Assembly: GCF_050847355.1 (NCBI RefSeq)
Contig: NZ_CP193755.1
Coordinates: 930,001-994,000, forward strand
Source: Limimaricola sp027213785
GTDB lineage: Bacteria > Pseudomonadota > Alphaproteobacteria > Rhodobacterales > Rhodobacteraceae
DNA: 64,000 nt
Direction of reading: 5' to 3'
The stretch's first letter is position 1; every line of letters begins with the position of its first letter. Under the pieces are notes generated by a model that did no database searches, was not told where the DNA came from, and saw only the letters and a program-made list of their open reading frames with translations. This document shows, piece by piece, positions 43,229 to 51,992 of the stretch. The position numbers and the translations under genes were made by a program.

Positions 43229-43834
43229 CTACTGGCCCGGACGAGTCAGGCTGAACAGCTCGGTCACGCGGGCATAATCGCGGTAACCGAGCCGCGCGAG
43301 CGGCTGGAAGGCGGTTACGTCGAACCGGCCCTCGCGGATGCAGTCGTCGCGCATGTGCACGCCCGTGACCTCGCCGATGGCCATGAAGTTATGCGCACCT
43401 TCCAGTTCCACGATCTGCACCAGCCGGCATTCGAGCGACGCAGGCGCGTTCGCCACCCGCGAACAGGCGATCGTTTCGCAGGTGGCGCGTTCGATGCCGG
43501 CCTTTGCGAATTCGTCCTCGTCCTTGGGCCAGGGCCCCGAGGTGGCGTTCATCGCGTCGCGCGCGGCGTATTCGACGATGTTGACGCAGAACTGGCCGGT
43601 CTCGCGGATGTTGAACATCGTGTCCTTCGAGAAGGGACGGTCGTCCTTGGCCGAGGTCGAGGCGAACATCACCTGCGGCGGCACATAGGCCACGGCGTTG
43701 AAGAAGGAATAGGGCGCGAGGTTCTCGGTCCCGTCCGACCCCCGGGTCGAGACCCAGGCGATGGGACGCGGCGCGACGATGGCGTTGAACGGGTTATGCG
43801 GCAGGCCGTGGCCATCCTCGGGGCGGTAGAACAT
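43229..43834 (-). CDS. Flavin reductase family protein
   Basis: A 201-residue FMN-binding split barrel protein. The pattern NAIVAPRPIAWVSTRG near the N-terminus, then NLAPYSFFNAVAYVPPQVMFAS, is characteristic of the flavin reductase-like (DIM6/NTAB) group, which reduce FMN with NAD(P)H or store it. Upstream AAGGAGG gives the ATG at 43834. No monooxygenase partner is close by, so its role is unknown. Confidence 0.88.
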   Translation of the reverse strand: MFYRPEDGHGLPHNPFNAIVAPRPIAWVSTRGSDGTENLAPYSFFNAVAYVPPQVMFASTSAKDDRPFSKDTMFNIRETGQFCVNIVEYAARDAMNATSGPWPKDEDEFAKAGIERATCETIACSRVANAPASLECRLVQIVELEGAHNFMAIGEVTGVHMRDDCIREGRFDVTAFQPLARLGYRDYARVTELFSLTRPGQ

Positions 43835-43971
43835 GCGTTTCCTCCTTGGTCGCGCCAAGAGGTAGCGACTGGGTCGGGGCGGGTCCAGCGGCGCGAGCGG
43901 TTTGCACCGTCCCCATGGCATGCTAGGGCGCGCGCGCGGCGCGCTTCGCCGCCAAGGGGCGGGAGTGATGC

Positions 43972-44469
43972 ATGGCCGAGATCGCGCAGGAGCAGCCCGG
44001 AGACCATCACGAGGTCGAGGCGCTCTACGACCTGTGCTTCGCGCCGGGCCGCGAGGCGCTCTCCTCCTACCGGTTGCGCGACGGCGTGCCCCCCGAGGCG
44101 GAGCTTTGCCTCGTGGCACGGGGCCGCGCCGGCGAGGCGGCGGGCGCGATCCGGACCTGGCCGGTGCGGGTGGGCGATCATGCCGCGCTGCTGCTGGGGC
44201 CGGTCGCGGTACATCCCACGCGTCAGGGCGAAGGCTTGGGCGGATTGCTGATCTTCGAGGTGATCGAACGGGCGCGCATGGCCGGGCATCCGCGGATGAT
44301 GCTGGTGGGCGACGCGCCTTATTATTCCCGTTTCGGCTTCTCGCGCCTCGACGGCGTGCTCATGCCTCCGCCGACCAATCCCGAGCGTGTGCTCGGTTTG
44401 GCGCTCCAGGATGGCGCTTGGGACGGCATCGGCGGCGAAGTCACGCGTACCGCCGATTCGACCGATTGA
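43972..44469 (+). CDS. GNAT N-acetyltransferase (YhbS-like)
   Basis: A 165-residue acetyltransferase. The acetyl-CoA site is in LGPVAVHPTRQGEGLGGLLI with the R/QxxGxG/A motif RQGEGLG, and VGDAPYYSRFGFSR is the family's second mark. The substrate is unknown. GGGAG precedes the ATG at 43972. It is followed by an EcsC-family gene after 31 bases, on the same strand. Confidence 0.87.
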   Translation: MAEIAQEQPGDHHEVEALYDLCFAPGREALSSYRLRDGVPPEAELCLVARGRAGEAAGAIRTWPVRVGDHAALLLGPVAVHPTRQGEGLGGLLIFEVIERARMAGHPRMMLVGDAPYYSRFGFSRLDGVLMPPPTNPERVLGLALQDGAWDGIGGEVTRTADSTD

Positions 44470-44500
44470 AAACCCGGTCGCGCAGACCAATTATCGGCGC

Positions 44501-45316
44501 ATGAGCACACCCATGCGCGAGATCAATCCCGAAGTGCCGCCGCGGCCCCTCGACGACGGCGTCAAGGCCGAGATCGCGGCACTGGCCGAGCGACAGGCGC
44601 GCGCGGGCCGCGGCCTGATGCGGATCATCAACCTCGCCGGAGACCGGGTCGAAGGTGGCATGCGGATGTTGCCGAAGCCCGCCCGGGCCCGGATCGAGGC
44701 GGCGGCGCGCGCGGCGCTGTCGCGCAGCTACGACGTCGCCGCGCGCACGCGGCGTCCGGGCAATGGCGCAGGCGCGCTCGAGGCGGCCTTCGGCACGGAT
44801 GGGGCGGCGCGGGTCATGGCCACGATTTCGGGCGCGGTGGGCGGCTTGGGCGGCCTTACCACCGCCCTGGCCGAACTTCCGGTGGCGACGACGATGATCT
44901 TCCGTGCCGTACAGCGCGTCGCCGAGGCGAATGGCGAAGACCCGGCCAGCGACGAGACCCGGGCCGAATGCCTGCGGGTCTTCGGCGCCGGTGGTCCGGG
45001 CGGGGAGGATGAGGGGATCGACACCGCCTTTCTCGGGGCCCGGCTCGGGCTCTCGGGCGTCGCGGTGAACCGGCTGATCTCGCGTATCGCGCCGCGCTTT
45101 GCCACGGTGCTCGGACAGAAGCTGGCGGGGCAGGCGGTGCCGATCCTCGGCGCCGCGGCGGGGGCGGGGACGAACTATGCCTTCGTCGATTACTACGTCG
45201 AGGTGGCGCATGTGCATTTCGGGCTGCGGCGGCTGGCGCGGATCCATGGCGAAGAACAGGTACTCGACGCCTTCCACGCGGCGTTGGAGCGTCGCCGCAT
45301 GCCGACAAAGCGTTAG
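44501..45316 (+). CDS. EcsC-family protein
   Basis: A 271-residue protein matching the EcsC family, named for a Bacillus ABC transporter operon component of unclear function. The central part has hydrophobic, glycine-rich stretches (ISGAVGGLGGLTTALAELP) followed by ATTMIFRAVQRVAEANGEDP, and a second hydrophobic stretch near VPILGAAAGAGTNYAF. The family has a membrane-associated look but no known activity. The ATG at 44501 has only a weak Shine-Dalgarno; 44513 is an alternative. Its stop overlaps that of the convergent arsH by three bases. Confidence 0.78.
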   Translation: MSTPMREINPEVPPRPLDDGVKAEIAALAERQARAGRGLMRIINLAGDRVEGGMRMLPKPARARIEAAARAALSRSYDVAARTRRPGNGAGALEAAFGTDGAARVMATISGAVGGLGGLTTALAELPVATTMIFRAVQRVAEANGEDPASDETRAECLRVFGAGGPGGEDEGIDTAFLGARLGLSGVAVNRLISRIAPRFATVLGQKLAGQAVPILGAAAGAGTNYAFVDYYVEVAHVHFGLRRLARIHGEEQVLDAFHAALERRRMPTKR

Positions 45317-46020
45317 GTCCGGCCGGTATTGACCCGCCGCGACAGCGCCTCGGCGCTTTCGACGCGCTCGGAATAGCGATCGGTGAGGTGGGGACGGCCC
45401 CGGGTCATCAGCGTGAACTTCACCAGCTCCTCCATCACGTCGACGATGCGGTTGTAATAGGGCGAGGGCTTCATCCGGCCCGCTTCGTCGAACTCGTCCC
45501 AGGCCTTGGCCACCGAGGATTGGTTGGGAATCGTCACCATCCGCATCCAGCGCCCCAGCACGCGCATCTGGTTGAGCGCGTTGAAGCTTTGCGAACCGCC
45601 GCAGACCTGTGCCAGCGCCAGCGTCTTGCCCTGAGTGGGGCGGACGCTGCCGAGCGACAGTGGAATCCAGTCGATCTGCGCCTTGAGGATGCCGGTCATC
45701 GCGCCATGCCGCTCCGGGCTCGACCAGACCATGCCCTCGGACCATGCCACCAACTCGCGCAGTTCCGCCACCTTGGGATGATCGACGGGCGCGCCGTCGG
45801 GCAGGGGCAGACCGGTGGGATCGAATAGCCGGACCTCGGCGCCCAGATGTTCCAGAAGCCGCGCCGCCTCTTCGGCCACGAAGCGCGAAAACGAACGCTC
45901 GCGCAGGCTGCCATACAGGATCAGGATGCGCGGCGCATGACCCGGATCGCCGGGCGCGACATAGAGCGCGGGATCGACCGGCGGCAGGAGGTCGAGATCG
46001 AGATTGGGCAGGTCGGGCAT
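45313..46020 (-). CDS. arsH: ArsH-type NADPH-dependent FMN reductase
   Basis: A 235-residue flavodoxin-like enzyme. The FMN phosphate loop YGSLRERSFSR and the segments SPERHGAMTGILKAQIDWIPLS and GGSQSFNALNQMRVLGRWM match ArsH, which oxidises trivalent organoarsenicals and reduces flavin or quinones. The ATG at 46020 follows GGAG. No other ars gene is beside it, which is unusual, and a 30-bp dyad lies just upstream. Confidence 0.9.
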   Translation of the reverse strand: MPDLPNLDLDLLPPVDPALYVAPGDPGHAPRILILYGSLRERSFSRFVAEEAARLLEHLGAEVRLFDPTGLPLPDGAPVDHPKVAELRELVAWSEGMVWSSPERHGAMTGILKAQIDWIPLSLGSVRPTQGKTLALAQVCGGSQSFNALNQMRVLGRWMRMVTIPNQSSVAKAWDEFDEAGRMKPSPYYNRIVDVMEELVKFTLMTRGRPHLTDRYSERVESAEALSRRVNTGRT

Positions 46021-46031
46021 GACCGTCTCCT

Positions 46032-46061
46032 CATTTCCAATATTCAAGATATATGGAAATG
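46032..46061 (-). promoter_or_regulatory. Candidate operator dyad for arsH
   Basis: Perfect 8-base arms CATTTCCA (46032-46039) and TGGAAATG (46054-46061) flank a 14-base A+T-rich centre, 12 bases upstream of the arsH start. The region is strikingly A+T-rich for this genome. ArsR-type repressors bind A+T-rich dyads of this size. The right arm lies 20 bases from the ptsP stop codon. Confidence 0.45.
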
Positions 46062-46080
46062 ACATCTCCGGATCAAGTCG

Positions 46081-48336
46081 TCACATGAGCCAGCCTTGCG
46101 AGGTCAGCCATTTCGTCACGGCGGGGCGGACCGAGGCCACGCCGCTGTCGCGGGCTTCGTGGATCACGCCCCTGAGTGCCTTGAGATTGCAGTGACGGAT
46201 CAGGTGCTTGACGGGCCCGACCGAGGCGGGGCGCATCGACAGCATCGGAAAGCCCAATGCCGCGAGGCACAGGGCTTCCATCGGCCGGCCCGCATCCTCG
46301 CCACAAAACGAGATCGGCGTGCCGGCGGAGGTTGCCCGGGCGAGGATGTGATCGAGAAGCCCCAGGAAGCTCACGTCCAGCGTGTCGTAGCGCCTGCGCA
46401 CCCGCTCGTTCTCGCGATCGGCGGCGAAGAAGAACTGCTTGAGATCGTTGCCGCCAACCGAGAGAAAATCGACCTCCCGGAAGAACTGGTCCGGCGCCCA
46501 GGCGAGACTGGGGGTTTCGAGCATGGCGCCGACCTCGACGGTCTCGGGCAGCGGGTGGCCGAGGATCCGCTCGCGCTCCATCGCCTTCTCGAACTCCTCG
46601 CGCGCGGCATAGAATTCGGCAGGCAGCGCGATGAAGGGGAACATCACCGAAAGCGGACGGCCATTGGACGCACGGATCAGCGCCTGCAGTTGCATCCTGA
46701 GTACGCCGGGCTTGTCGAGCCCCACCCGCACCGCGCGCCAGCCCATCGCCGGATTCGGCTCGTCATTGGGCTTCATGTAGCTCAGCACCTTGTCCGAGCC
46801 GATGTCGAGGGTGCGAAAGGCGACACGCTTGCCGTCGGCGGCGTCCATCACCCGGGCGTAGAGCGCGGACAGCTCGGCCCGCTTGGGCATCTTGTTGCGG
46901 ATCAGGAACTGCAACTCGGTGCGGAACAGGCCGACACCCTCGGCACCCGATCCTTCGAGCGAGGGCAGGTCGGCCATCAGCCCGGCATTCATGTGCAGCG
47001 AGATCGTGGTGCCGCACAGCGCCGTGGCCTTCATGTCGCGGATCGAGGCGTAGCGCTCCAGCGCCCGAGCCTGCATCGCGATCTTGTCGCGGAAGGCGGT
47101 CTTCACCGTTTCCTCCGGGCGCAGATGCGCGACGCCCTGGTCGCCATCGACAAGGATCACGTCGCCGTTGAGCGCCTCGGAGGTGATGTTCTTGGCGTGG
47201 ATCACCAGCGGGATCGCCCAAGCCCGGGCCACGATCGCGGCGTGCGAGCCGACCGAGCCCTCCTCGAGCACGATGCCCCTGAGCTTCTTGCCATATTCCA
47301 GGAGTTCGCCGGGGCCGATGTTGCGGGCCACCAGAACCGGATCGTCCGGCAGTTCGGCGCCGGTATCGCGGCCCTGACCGGTCAGGATGCGCAGAAGCCG
47401 GTTCGACAGATCGTCGAGATCCGAGAGCCGCTCGCGCATGTAGTGATCGCCGGAGCGGTTCATGCGCGAGCGCGCCAGCGACTGCTCCTTCTCGACCGCG
47501 GCCTCGGCCGAAAGACCGCTCTCGATGTCCTCCTCCATCCGTCGCATCCAGCTGCGCGAATTGGCGAACATGCGGTAGGTTTCGAGAACCTGCACCTGGT
47601 CAGGATGGGCGCTGGTCGCCCCCGAGAGCAGCTCGTCGACGGTCACCCGCAGCTTGTCCACCGCGTGGCGCAGCCGCTCCAGCTCGATCGCCGGGTCATC
47701 GGCGATCGGGTTGGTGACGACGACGCGCGGCTCGTGCAGCCAGACATGGCCCTCGGCAGCACCCTCCTGGCCGGAGGTGCCCTTGAACATGACGGCTTGC
47801 TGATGCCGTGCCGAGAGCGCCGCGCCGGTATCGACGAAGGCGCCCAGCTCGGTCATCTCGGCCAGCACCATGGCCACGACCTCGAGCGCGTAGACCTCGT
47901 CGGTGGTGAACTCGCGGGCATTCTTGGACTGGACCACCAGCACACCCAATGGTTCGCCCAGCCGCTGGATCGGCACGCCGCAGAAGCTCGAATAGCGCTC
48001 CTCGCCGGTCTCAGGCATGTAACGGAAACCGGGCTCGCCGGGGGCATTGGCGGTGTTGACGACCTGGCGCGTGCGGGCGGTGCGGCCGACGAGACCCTCA
48101 CCCAGCCGCATCCGCGTCTGGTGCACGGATTCGGCCTTGAGACCTTCGGTCGCGCAAAGCTCGAGCGTCTCGGCATCGCGGAACAGGTAGATCGAGCAGA
48201 CTTCGGTCTTCATCGACGAGGCGATCAGCCCGACGATGCGGTCGAGCCGCGCCTGACCGGCACCGCCCTCCGCCATGACCGCCGAAAGGCGGCCCAGAAG
48301 CTTGCGGCTTTCGGATTCTACAAGTCGATCGACCAT
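46081..48336 (-). CDS. ptsP: Phosphoenolpyruvate-protein phosphotransferase PtsP (EI-Ntr)
   Basis: A 751-residue first enzyme of the nitrogen phosphotransferase system, which passes phosphate from PEP to NPr. An N-terminal GAF domain (about 26-165) precedes the swivelling phosphohistidine domain, with H365 in GSVGSHAAIVARA, then the PEP-binding barrel (EGVGLFRTEL, ASNGRPLSVMFPF, FLSVGGNDLKQF). The GAF domain senses nitrogen state in relatives. It lies 41 bases after lysC on the same strand, a common pairing in this family. Confidence 0.96.
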   Translation of the reverse strand: MVDRLVESESRKLLGRLSAVMAEGGAGQARLDRIVGLIASSMKTEVCSIYLFRDAETLELCATEGLKAESVHQTRMRLGEGLVGRTARTRQVVNTANAPGEPGFRYMPETGEERYSSFCGVPIQRLGEPLGVLVVQSKNAREFTTDEVYALEVVAMVLAEMTELGAFVDTGAALSARHQQAVMFKGTSGQEGAAEGHVWLHEPRVVVTNPIADDPAIELERLRHAVDKLRVTVDELLSGATSAHPDQVQVLETYRMFANSRSWMRRMEEDIESGLSAEAAVEKEQSLARSRMNRSGDHYMRERLSDLDDLSNRLLRILTGQGRDTGAELPDDPVLVARNIGPGELLEYGKKLRGIVLEEGSVGSHAAIVARAWAIPLVIHAKNITSEALNGDVILVDGDQGVAHLRPEETVKTAFRDKIAMQARALERYASIRDMKATALCGTTISLHMNAGLMADLPSLEGSGAEGVGLFRTELQFLIRNKMPKRAELSALYARVMDAADGKRVAFRTLDIGSDKVLSYMKPNDEPNPAMGWRAVRVGLDKPGVLRMQLQALIRASNGRPLSVMFPFIALPAEFYAAREEFEKAMERERILGHPLPETVEVGAMLETPSLAWAPDQFFREVDFLSVGGNDLKQFFFAADRENERVRRRYDTLDVSFLGLLDHILARATSAGTPISFCGEDAGRPMEALCLAALGFPMLSMRPASVGPVKHLIRHCNLKALRGVIHEARDSGVASVRPAVTKWLTSQGWLM

Positions 48337-48377
48337 CGCCGCCCTCTCGCCACCATGTCCGGGGGGAGTGGTCCCGG

Positions 48378-49616
48378 TCAGGCGGCCTTGTCCAGCCCGA
48401 AGGCATCATGGAGGGCCTGCACCGCGAGTTCCATGTATTTCCGGTCGATCAGCACGGAAATCTTGATCTCCGAGGTGGTGATGACCTTGATGTTGATGCC
48501 TTCGGCGGCAAGCGCCTTGAACATGTCGGCGGCGACACCGGTATGGCTGCGCATGCCGATGCCGACCACCGAGACCTTGGCCACGCCGGTATCGGTGACG
48601 AGATCGTTGAAGCGGATGTCGCCGCGATCACGGGCCGCCTCGACCGCCTTCTCGGCGCGCATCACCTGATCGTTGGGGCAGGAGAAGGTCATGTCGGTGC
48701 GACCCTCTTCCGAGATGTTCTGGACGATCATGTCCACGTTCACGCCCGCATCCGCCAGCGCCCCGAAGATCGCCGAGGCAATGCCGGGCCGGTCGGCCAC
48801 GGAGATGAGCGTCATCTTGGCCTCGTCGCGGGAATAGGCGACACCGGCGACCACGTTGCTTTCCATGATTTCCTCCTCGTCGCAGACGAGCGTTCCCGCG
48901 TCGTCGGACTGTTCCTCGAAGCTCGACAGCACGCGCAGCTTCACCTTGTAACGCATCGCCAGCTCGACCGAGCGGGTCTGCAACACCTTGGCCCCGAGAG
49001 AGGCCAGCTCGAGCATCTCCTCGAAGGCGATCCGGTCGAGCTTGCGGGCCTTTTCGCAGATCCGCGGGTCGGTCGTGTAGATCCCGTCCACGTCGGTATA
49101 GATGTCGCAGCGCTCGGCCTCGAAGGCGGCTGCGAAGGCCACTGCGGTGGTGTCGGAGCCGCCGCGCCCCAGCGTGGTGATCCGGCCCTCGGGGCTCACG
49201 CCCTGAAAGCCCGCGACGACGGCGACCTTCATGCCCTCGGCGAACTTGGCGCGGATGTTGGCGGGCGGAATGTCGAGGATCCGCGCCGCGCCATGCGCGC
49301 TCGTGGTCTGGACCGGCACCTGCCAGCCCTGCCAGCTGCGCGCCGGGATATCCATTTCCTGCAACCGGAGCGCCATGAGACCGGCGGTCACGTTCTCGCC
49401 CGAAGAGGTGACGGCGTCGTATTCACGCGCGTCATACATGGGCGAGGTCTCGTTCACCCAGCCGACCAGCTCGTTGGTCTTGCCGGCCATGGCCGACACG
49501 ATCACGATCACTTCGTGCCCCTTGGCCACCTCGACGGCCACGCGTTTCGCGGCCCGGTGGATCCGGTCGAGCGTGGCGACCGAGGTGCCGCCGAATTTCA
49601 TCACCAGGACCGACAT
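48378..49616 (-). CDS. lysC: Aspartate kinase
   Basis: A 412-residue enzyme that phosphorylates aspartate, the first step to lysine, methionine, threonine and isoleucine. It has KFGGTS at residues 7-12, the substrate segment VTSSGENVTAGLM, TLGRGGSDTTAVAFA, and DIYTDVDGIYTTDPR. Two ACT domains occupy the C-terminal third and should give feedback control by lysine and threonine. A GAGGAG box precedes the ATG at 49616. It is transcribed toward ptsP. Confidence 0.97.
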   Translation of the reverse strand: MSVLVMKFGGTSVATLDRIHRAAKRVAVEVAKGHEVIVIVSAMAGKTNELVGWVNETSPMYDAREYDAVTSSGENVTAGLMALRLQEMDIPARSWQGWQVPVQTTSAHGAARILDIPPANIRAKFAEGMKVAVVAGFQGVSPEGRITTLGRGGSDTTAVAFAAAFEAERCDIYTDVDGIYTTDPRICEKARKLDRIAFEEMLELASLGAKVLQTRSVELAMRYKVKLRVLSSFEEQSDDAGTLVCDEEEIMESNVVAGVAYSRDEAKMTLISVADRPGIASAIFGALADAGVNVDMIVQNISEEGRTDMTFSCPNDQVMRAEKAVEAARDRGDIRFNDLVTDTGVAKVSVVGIGMRSHTGVAADMFKALAAEGINIKVITTSEIKISVLIDRKYMELAVQALHDAFGLDKAA

Positions 49617-49686
49617 GGCTCTCCTCGCGCAGATTCCGGCGCCTCCATAGCGGCCGGGCGACGCGAGGGCAATGCGCGACCGCGCC

Positions 49687-50109
49687 TCAGTTGGTCCGAC
49701 GCTTCGGCGCAAAGGGCAGGGGGGCCACGGGGATGCCGTCCTCGATCAGCCGGCGCGCCTCGTCGAGCCGCGCTTCGCCGTGGATCGCGCGCTCCGGCAT
49801 CTTGCCTTCATGCATGGCACGGGCCTCGCGCGCGAAGGCGTCGCCGACGTAATCCGAACTGCTTTCGACCTTGCGCCTGAGTTCGGCCATCGCCCGCTCC
49901 AGCGGGTTGCCGGGCTCGGAGAGACGACGCGCGGGCGCCTTCGCGTTCTCGCTCACCGACGGCGCCATCAGCGCCTTGGAGACCCGCGCATCGCCGCAGA
50001 CCGCGCAGGACAGCTGTCCGGCGCGCTCGAGGGCGTCATAGGCGCTCGCGGAGGCGAACCAGCTGTCGAAGGCGTGGCCGTTCTTGCAGGTGAGGTCGTA
50101 GCGGATCAT
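49687..50109 (-). CDS. DUF1178 family protein
   Basis: A 140-residue protein with an N-terminal zinc-ribbon-like half: CKNGHAFDSWFASASAYDAL then LSCAVCG, giving three or four possible cysteine ligands. The C-terminal half is charged and ends in PLPFAPKRRTN. The family is widespread in alphaproteobacteria and has no known function. A GTG at 50115 would add two residues; the ATG at 50109 is used here. It follows the Nudix gene by 69 bases. Confidence 0.85.
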   Translation of the reverse strand: MIRYDLTCKNGHAFDSWFASASAYDALERAGQLSCAVCGDARVSKALMAPSVSENAKAPARRLSEPGNPLERAMAELRRKVESSSDYVGDAFAREARAMHEGKMPERAIHGEARLDEARRLIEDGIPVAPLPFAPKRRTN

Positions 50110-50178
50110 CGGCACAGGTCCCGGTGGAGGATATGCTTCAGATAGGCGCTGTCGGAGCCGGGTGCAAAGCGCGGCCGA

Positions 50179-50670
50179 TCACGAGCCTGCAAAGGGTGGC
50201 TGCGGCGCCGCAATCGGGCGCAGCGGCGCCGGGTCGAACAGCAGCACCATCTGCCGCAGCTCGGGGGCGTCGAGCTTGGCCGCCGCGCGCTCGCGGCTAA
50301 ACCATTTGCGCCGCCTCTGGCCGCGCTCGGGCCAATCGCCGAGCACCTGCGTGACATGCACCGGGAACACCATCGCGAAATGCGGAGAGCCGGTCTTGGC
50401 GCCGCCCTTCACGTAGGACCAGACGCCGAGGCAGCGATCCTCGGGCAGGCCGATGAGGCCGGCCTCCTCGCGCGCCTCCCGCGCCGCGGCCTCTGCGGGG
50501 GTGGCACGGTCCATCGGCCAGCCCTTGGGCAGGATCCAGCGGCCACGCCCCCGGCTGGTGATCAGGCAGATCTCCAACGAGTCGTTCACCATGCGCCAGG
50601 GCAAGGCGGCGAACTGGGTGCGCCCGAGGCGCTGGTGGCGCCTTGCGACGCGGAGCGGAAGCTGAATCAT
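50179..50670 (-). CDS. Nudix hydrolase family protein
   Basis: A 163-residue Nudix protein. The box reads GWPMDRATPAEAAAREAREEAG: the C-terminal half REAREEAG is intact, but the glutamate expected six residues after the glycine is alanine. Relatives in this family share a similar variation, so activity may persist on a different substrate, such as a diphosphoinositol-like or capped nucleotide. GAGG precedes the ATG at 50670. It may form an operon with the DUF1178 gene. Confidence 0.85.
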   Translation of the reverse strand: MIQLPLRVARRHQRLGRTQFAALPWRMVNDSLEICLITSRGRGRWILPKGWPMDRATPAEAAAREAREEAGLIGLPEDRCLGVWSYVKGGAKTGSPHFAMVFPVHVTQVLGDWPERGQRRRKWFSRERAAAKLDAPELRQMVLLFDPAPLRPIAAPQPPFAGS

Positions 50671-50808
50671 GGGGCCTCTGGGATCGCGCCTGTCGGGCGA
50701 GGTTCCACGACCGCGCCGGGGCTGGCAAGACTGCAATCGGTGCTATCTGCCACGCGGGCGGCGGCGACTTCGCGTCGGGTCCCGCAGAGGTTGCAGCGAA
50801 AGGGCCGC

Positions 50809-51933
50809 ATGACCGCCACGGCACGTTTCATCGGATCCGAGATCTATCGCGGCTCGAGCTACGGGGCGTGGCACCCGCTCCGGGTGCCGCGCGTCTCGAC
50901 GGTCATGGATCTGGCCCGGGCGCTGGGCTGGCTGCCGCCCGATGTCTATCTGCGGAGCCCGCGCGCCCGGCCGGCGGCACTGCACGGATTTCATACGCCC
51001 GAATACGTCGCGGCGTTGATCGCGGCCGAGGCGACGCAACAGGTCGGGCCCGAGATCCGCGCCAAGCATCATCTCGGCACCCCAGCGAACCCTGTCTTTG
51101 CGGAGATGTTCCGCCGCCCCGCCACGGGAGCCGGGGGGGCACTGCTGGCGGGCGAGTTGCTGCGGCATGGCGGCCGGTTGCACCTGCCGGGCGGCGGCAC
51201 CCATCATGGCCTCCCCGACCGGGCCAACGGGTTTTGCTACCTCAACGACCCGGTTCTTGCGATCGGCTCGCTCAGGGCGCATGGCGCCCGGCGCATCGCC
51301 TATGTCGATATCGACGCGCATCATTGCGACGGGGTCGAGGCGGGCTTCGCGCATGACCCCGATACGCTGATCGTCTCGACCCATGAAGAGAACCGCTGGC
51401 CCCGTACCGGCGCGGTCGAGGACGAAGGGGCGGGCCAGGTCTTCAACCTGCCGCTCCCCAGCGGCGCGGGCGACGATGTCATGGCAGCGGGGCGCGATCG
51501 CGTGATCCTGCCCGCCGTCGCGATGTTTCGCCCCGATGCCATCGTGCTGCAATGCGGTGCCGATGCGTTGCTCGAGGATCCGCAATCGCGGCTCGCCATG
51601 TCGGGGCACGCGCATCTCGGAGTGCTGCGGGCCTTGCTGCCGCTCGCGCCGCGGTTTCTTCTGCTGGGGGGCGGCGGCTACAACCCCTGGAGCGTCGGGC
51701 GTCTCTGGACCGCCGCGTGGGCGGTGCTGGCTGGCCGCGAGATTCCCGATCACCTGCCGGTGCCCGCGCAGGCGGTGCTGCGGGGGCTGGAGTGGCACAA
51801 GCAAGAGCGGGCGGTCTCGCCGCCCGAAAGCTGGCTCACGACGCTGCTCGATCCGCCGCGCCCGGGCGAGATCCCGGACGGGTTTCGGGACCGTGTCGCG
51901 ACGCTCGAGGCACGGCTCCTGGCCTGGGTGTGA
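50809..51933 (+). CDS. Histone deacetylase-like (AcuC-type) hydrolase
   Basis: A 374-residue arginase/deacetylase-fold enzyme. The catalytic histidine pair HH is at 132-133 (PGGGTHHG), zinc ligands D169 and H171 lie in DIDAHHCDG, and the third acid follows in the LQCGADALLEDP region, as in AcuC acetoin-utilisation proteins and class I/II deacetylases. It probably removes acetyl groups from proteins such as acetyl-CoA synthetase or from small amines. AAAGGG precedes the ATG. The modABC operon follows 59 bases later on the same strand. Confidence 0.93.
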   Translation: MTATARFIGSEIYRGSSYGAWHPLRVPRVSTVMDLARALGWLPPDVYLRSPRARPAALHGFHTPEYVAALIAAEATQQVGPEIRAKHHLGTPANPVFAEMFRRPATGAGGALLAGELLRHGGRLHLPGGGTHHGLPDRANGFCYLNDPVLAIGSLRAHGARRIAYVDIDAHHCDGVEAGFAHDPDTLIVSTHEENRWPRTGAVEDEGAGQVFNLPLPSGAGDDVMAAGRDRVILPAVAMFRPDAIVLQCGADALLEDPQSRLAMSGHAHLGVLRALLPLAPRFLLLGGGGYNPWSVGRLWTAAWAVLAGREIPDHLPVPAQAVLRGLEWHKQERAVSPPESWLTTLLDPPRPGEIPDGFRDRVATLEARLLAWV

Positions 51934-51992
51934 GGCGTGCTCTTGCGGGGCGGGGCCACGGGATGCGAGAGGGAGGTCGAGACACGAGGTGG

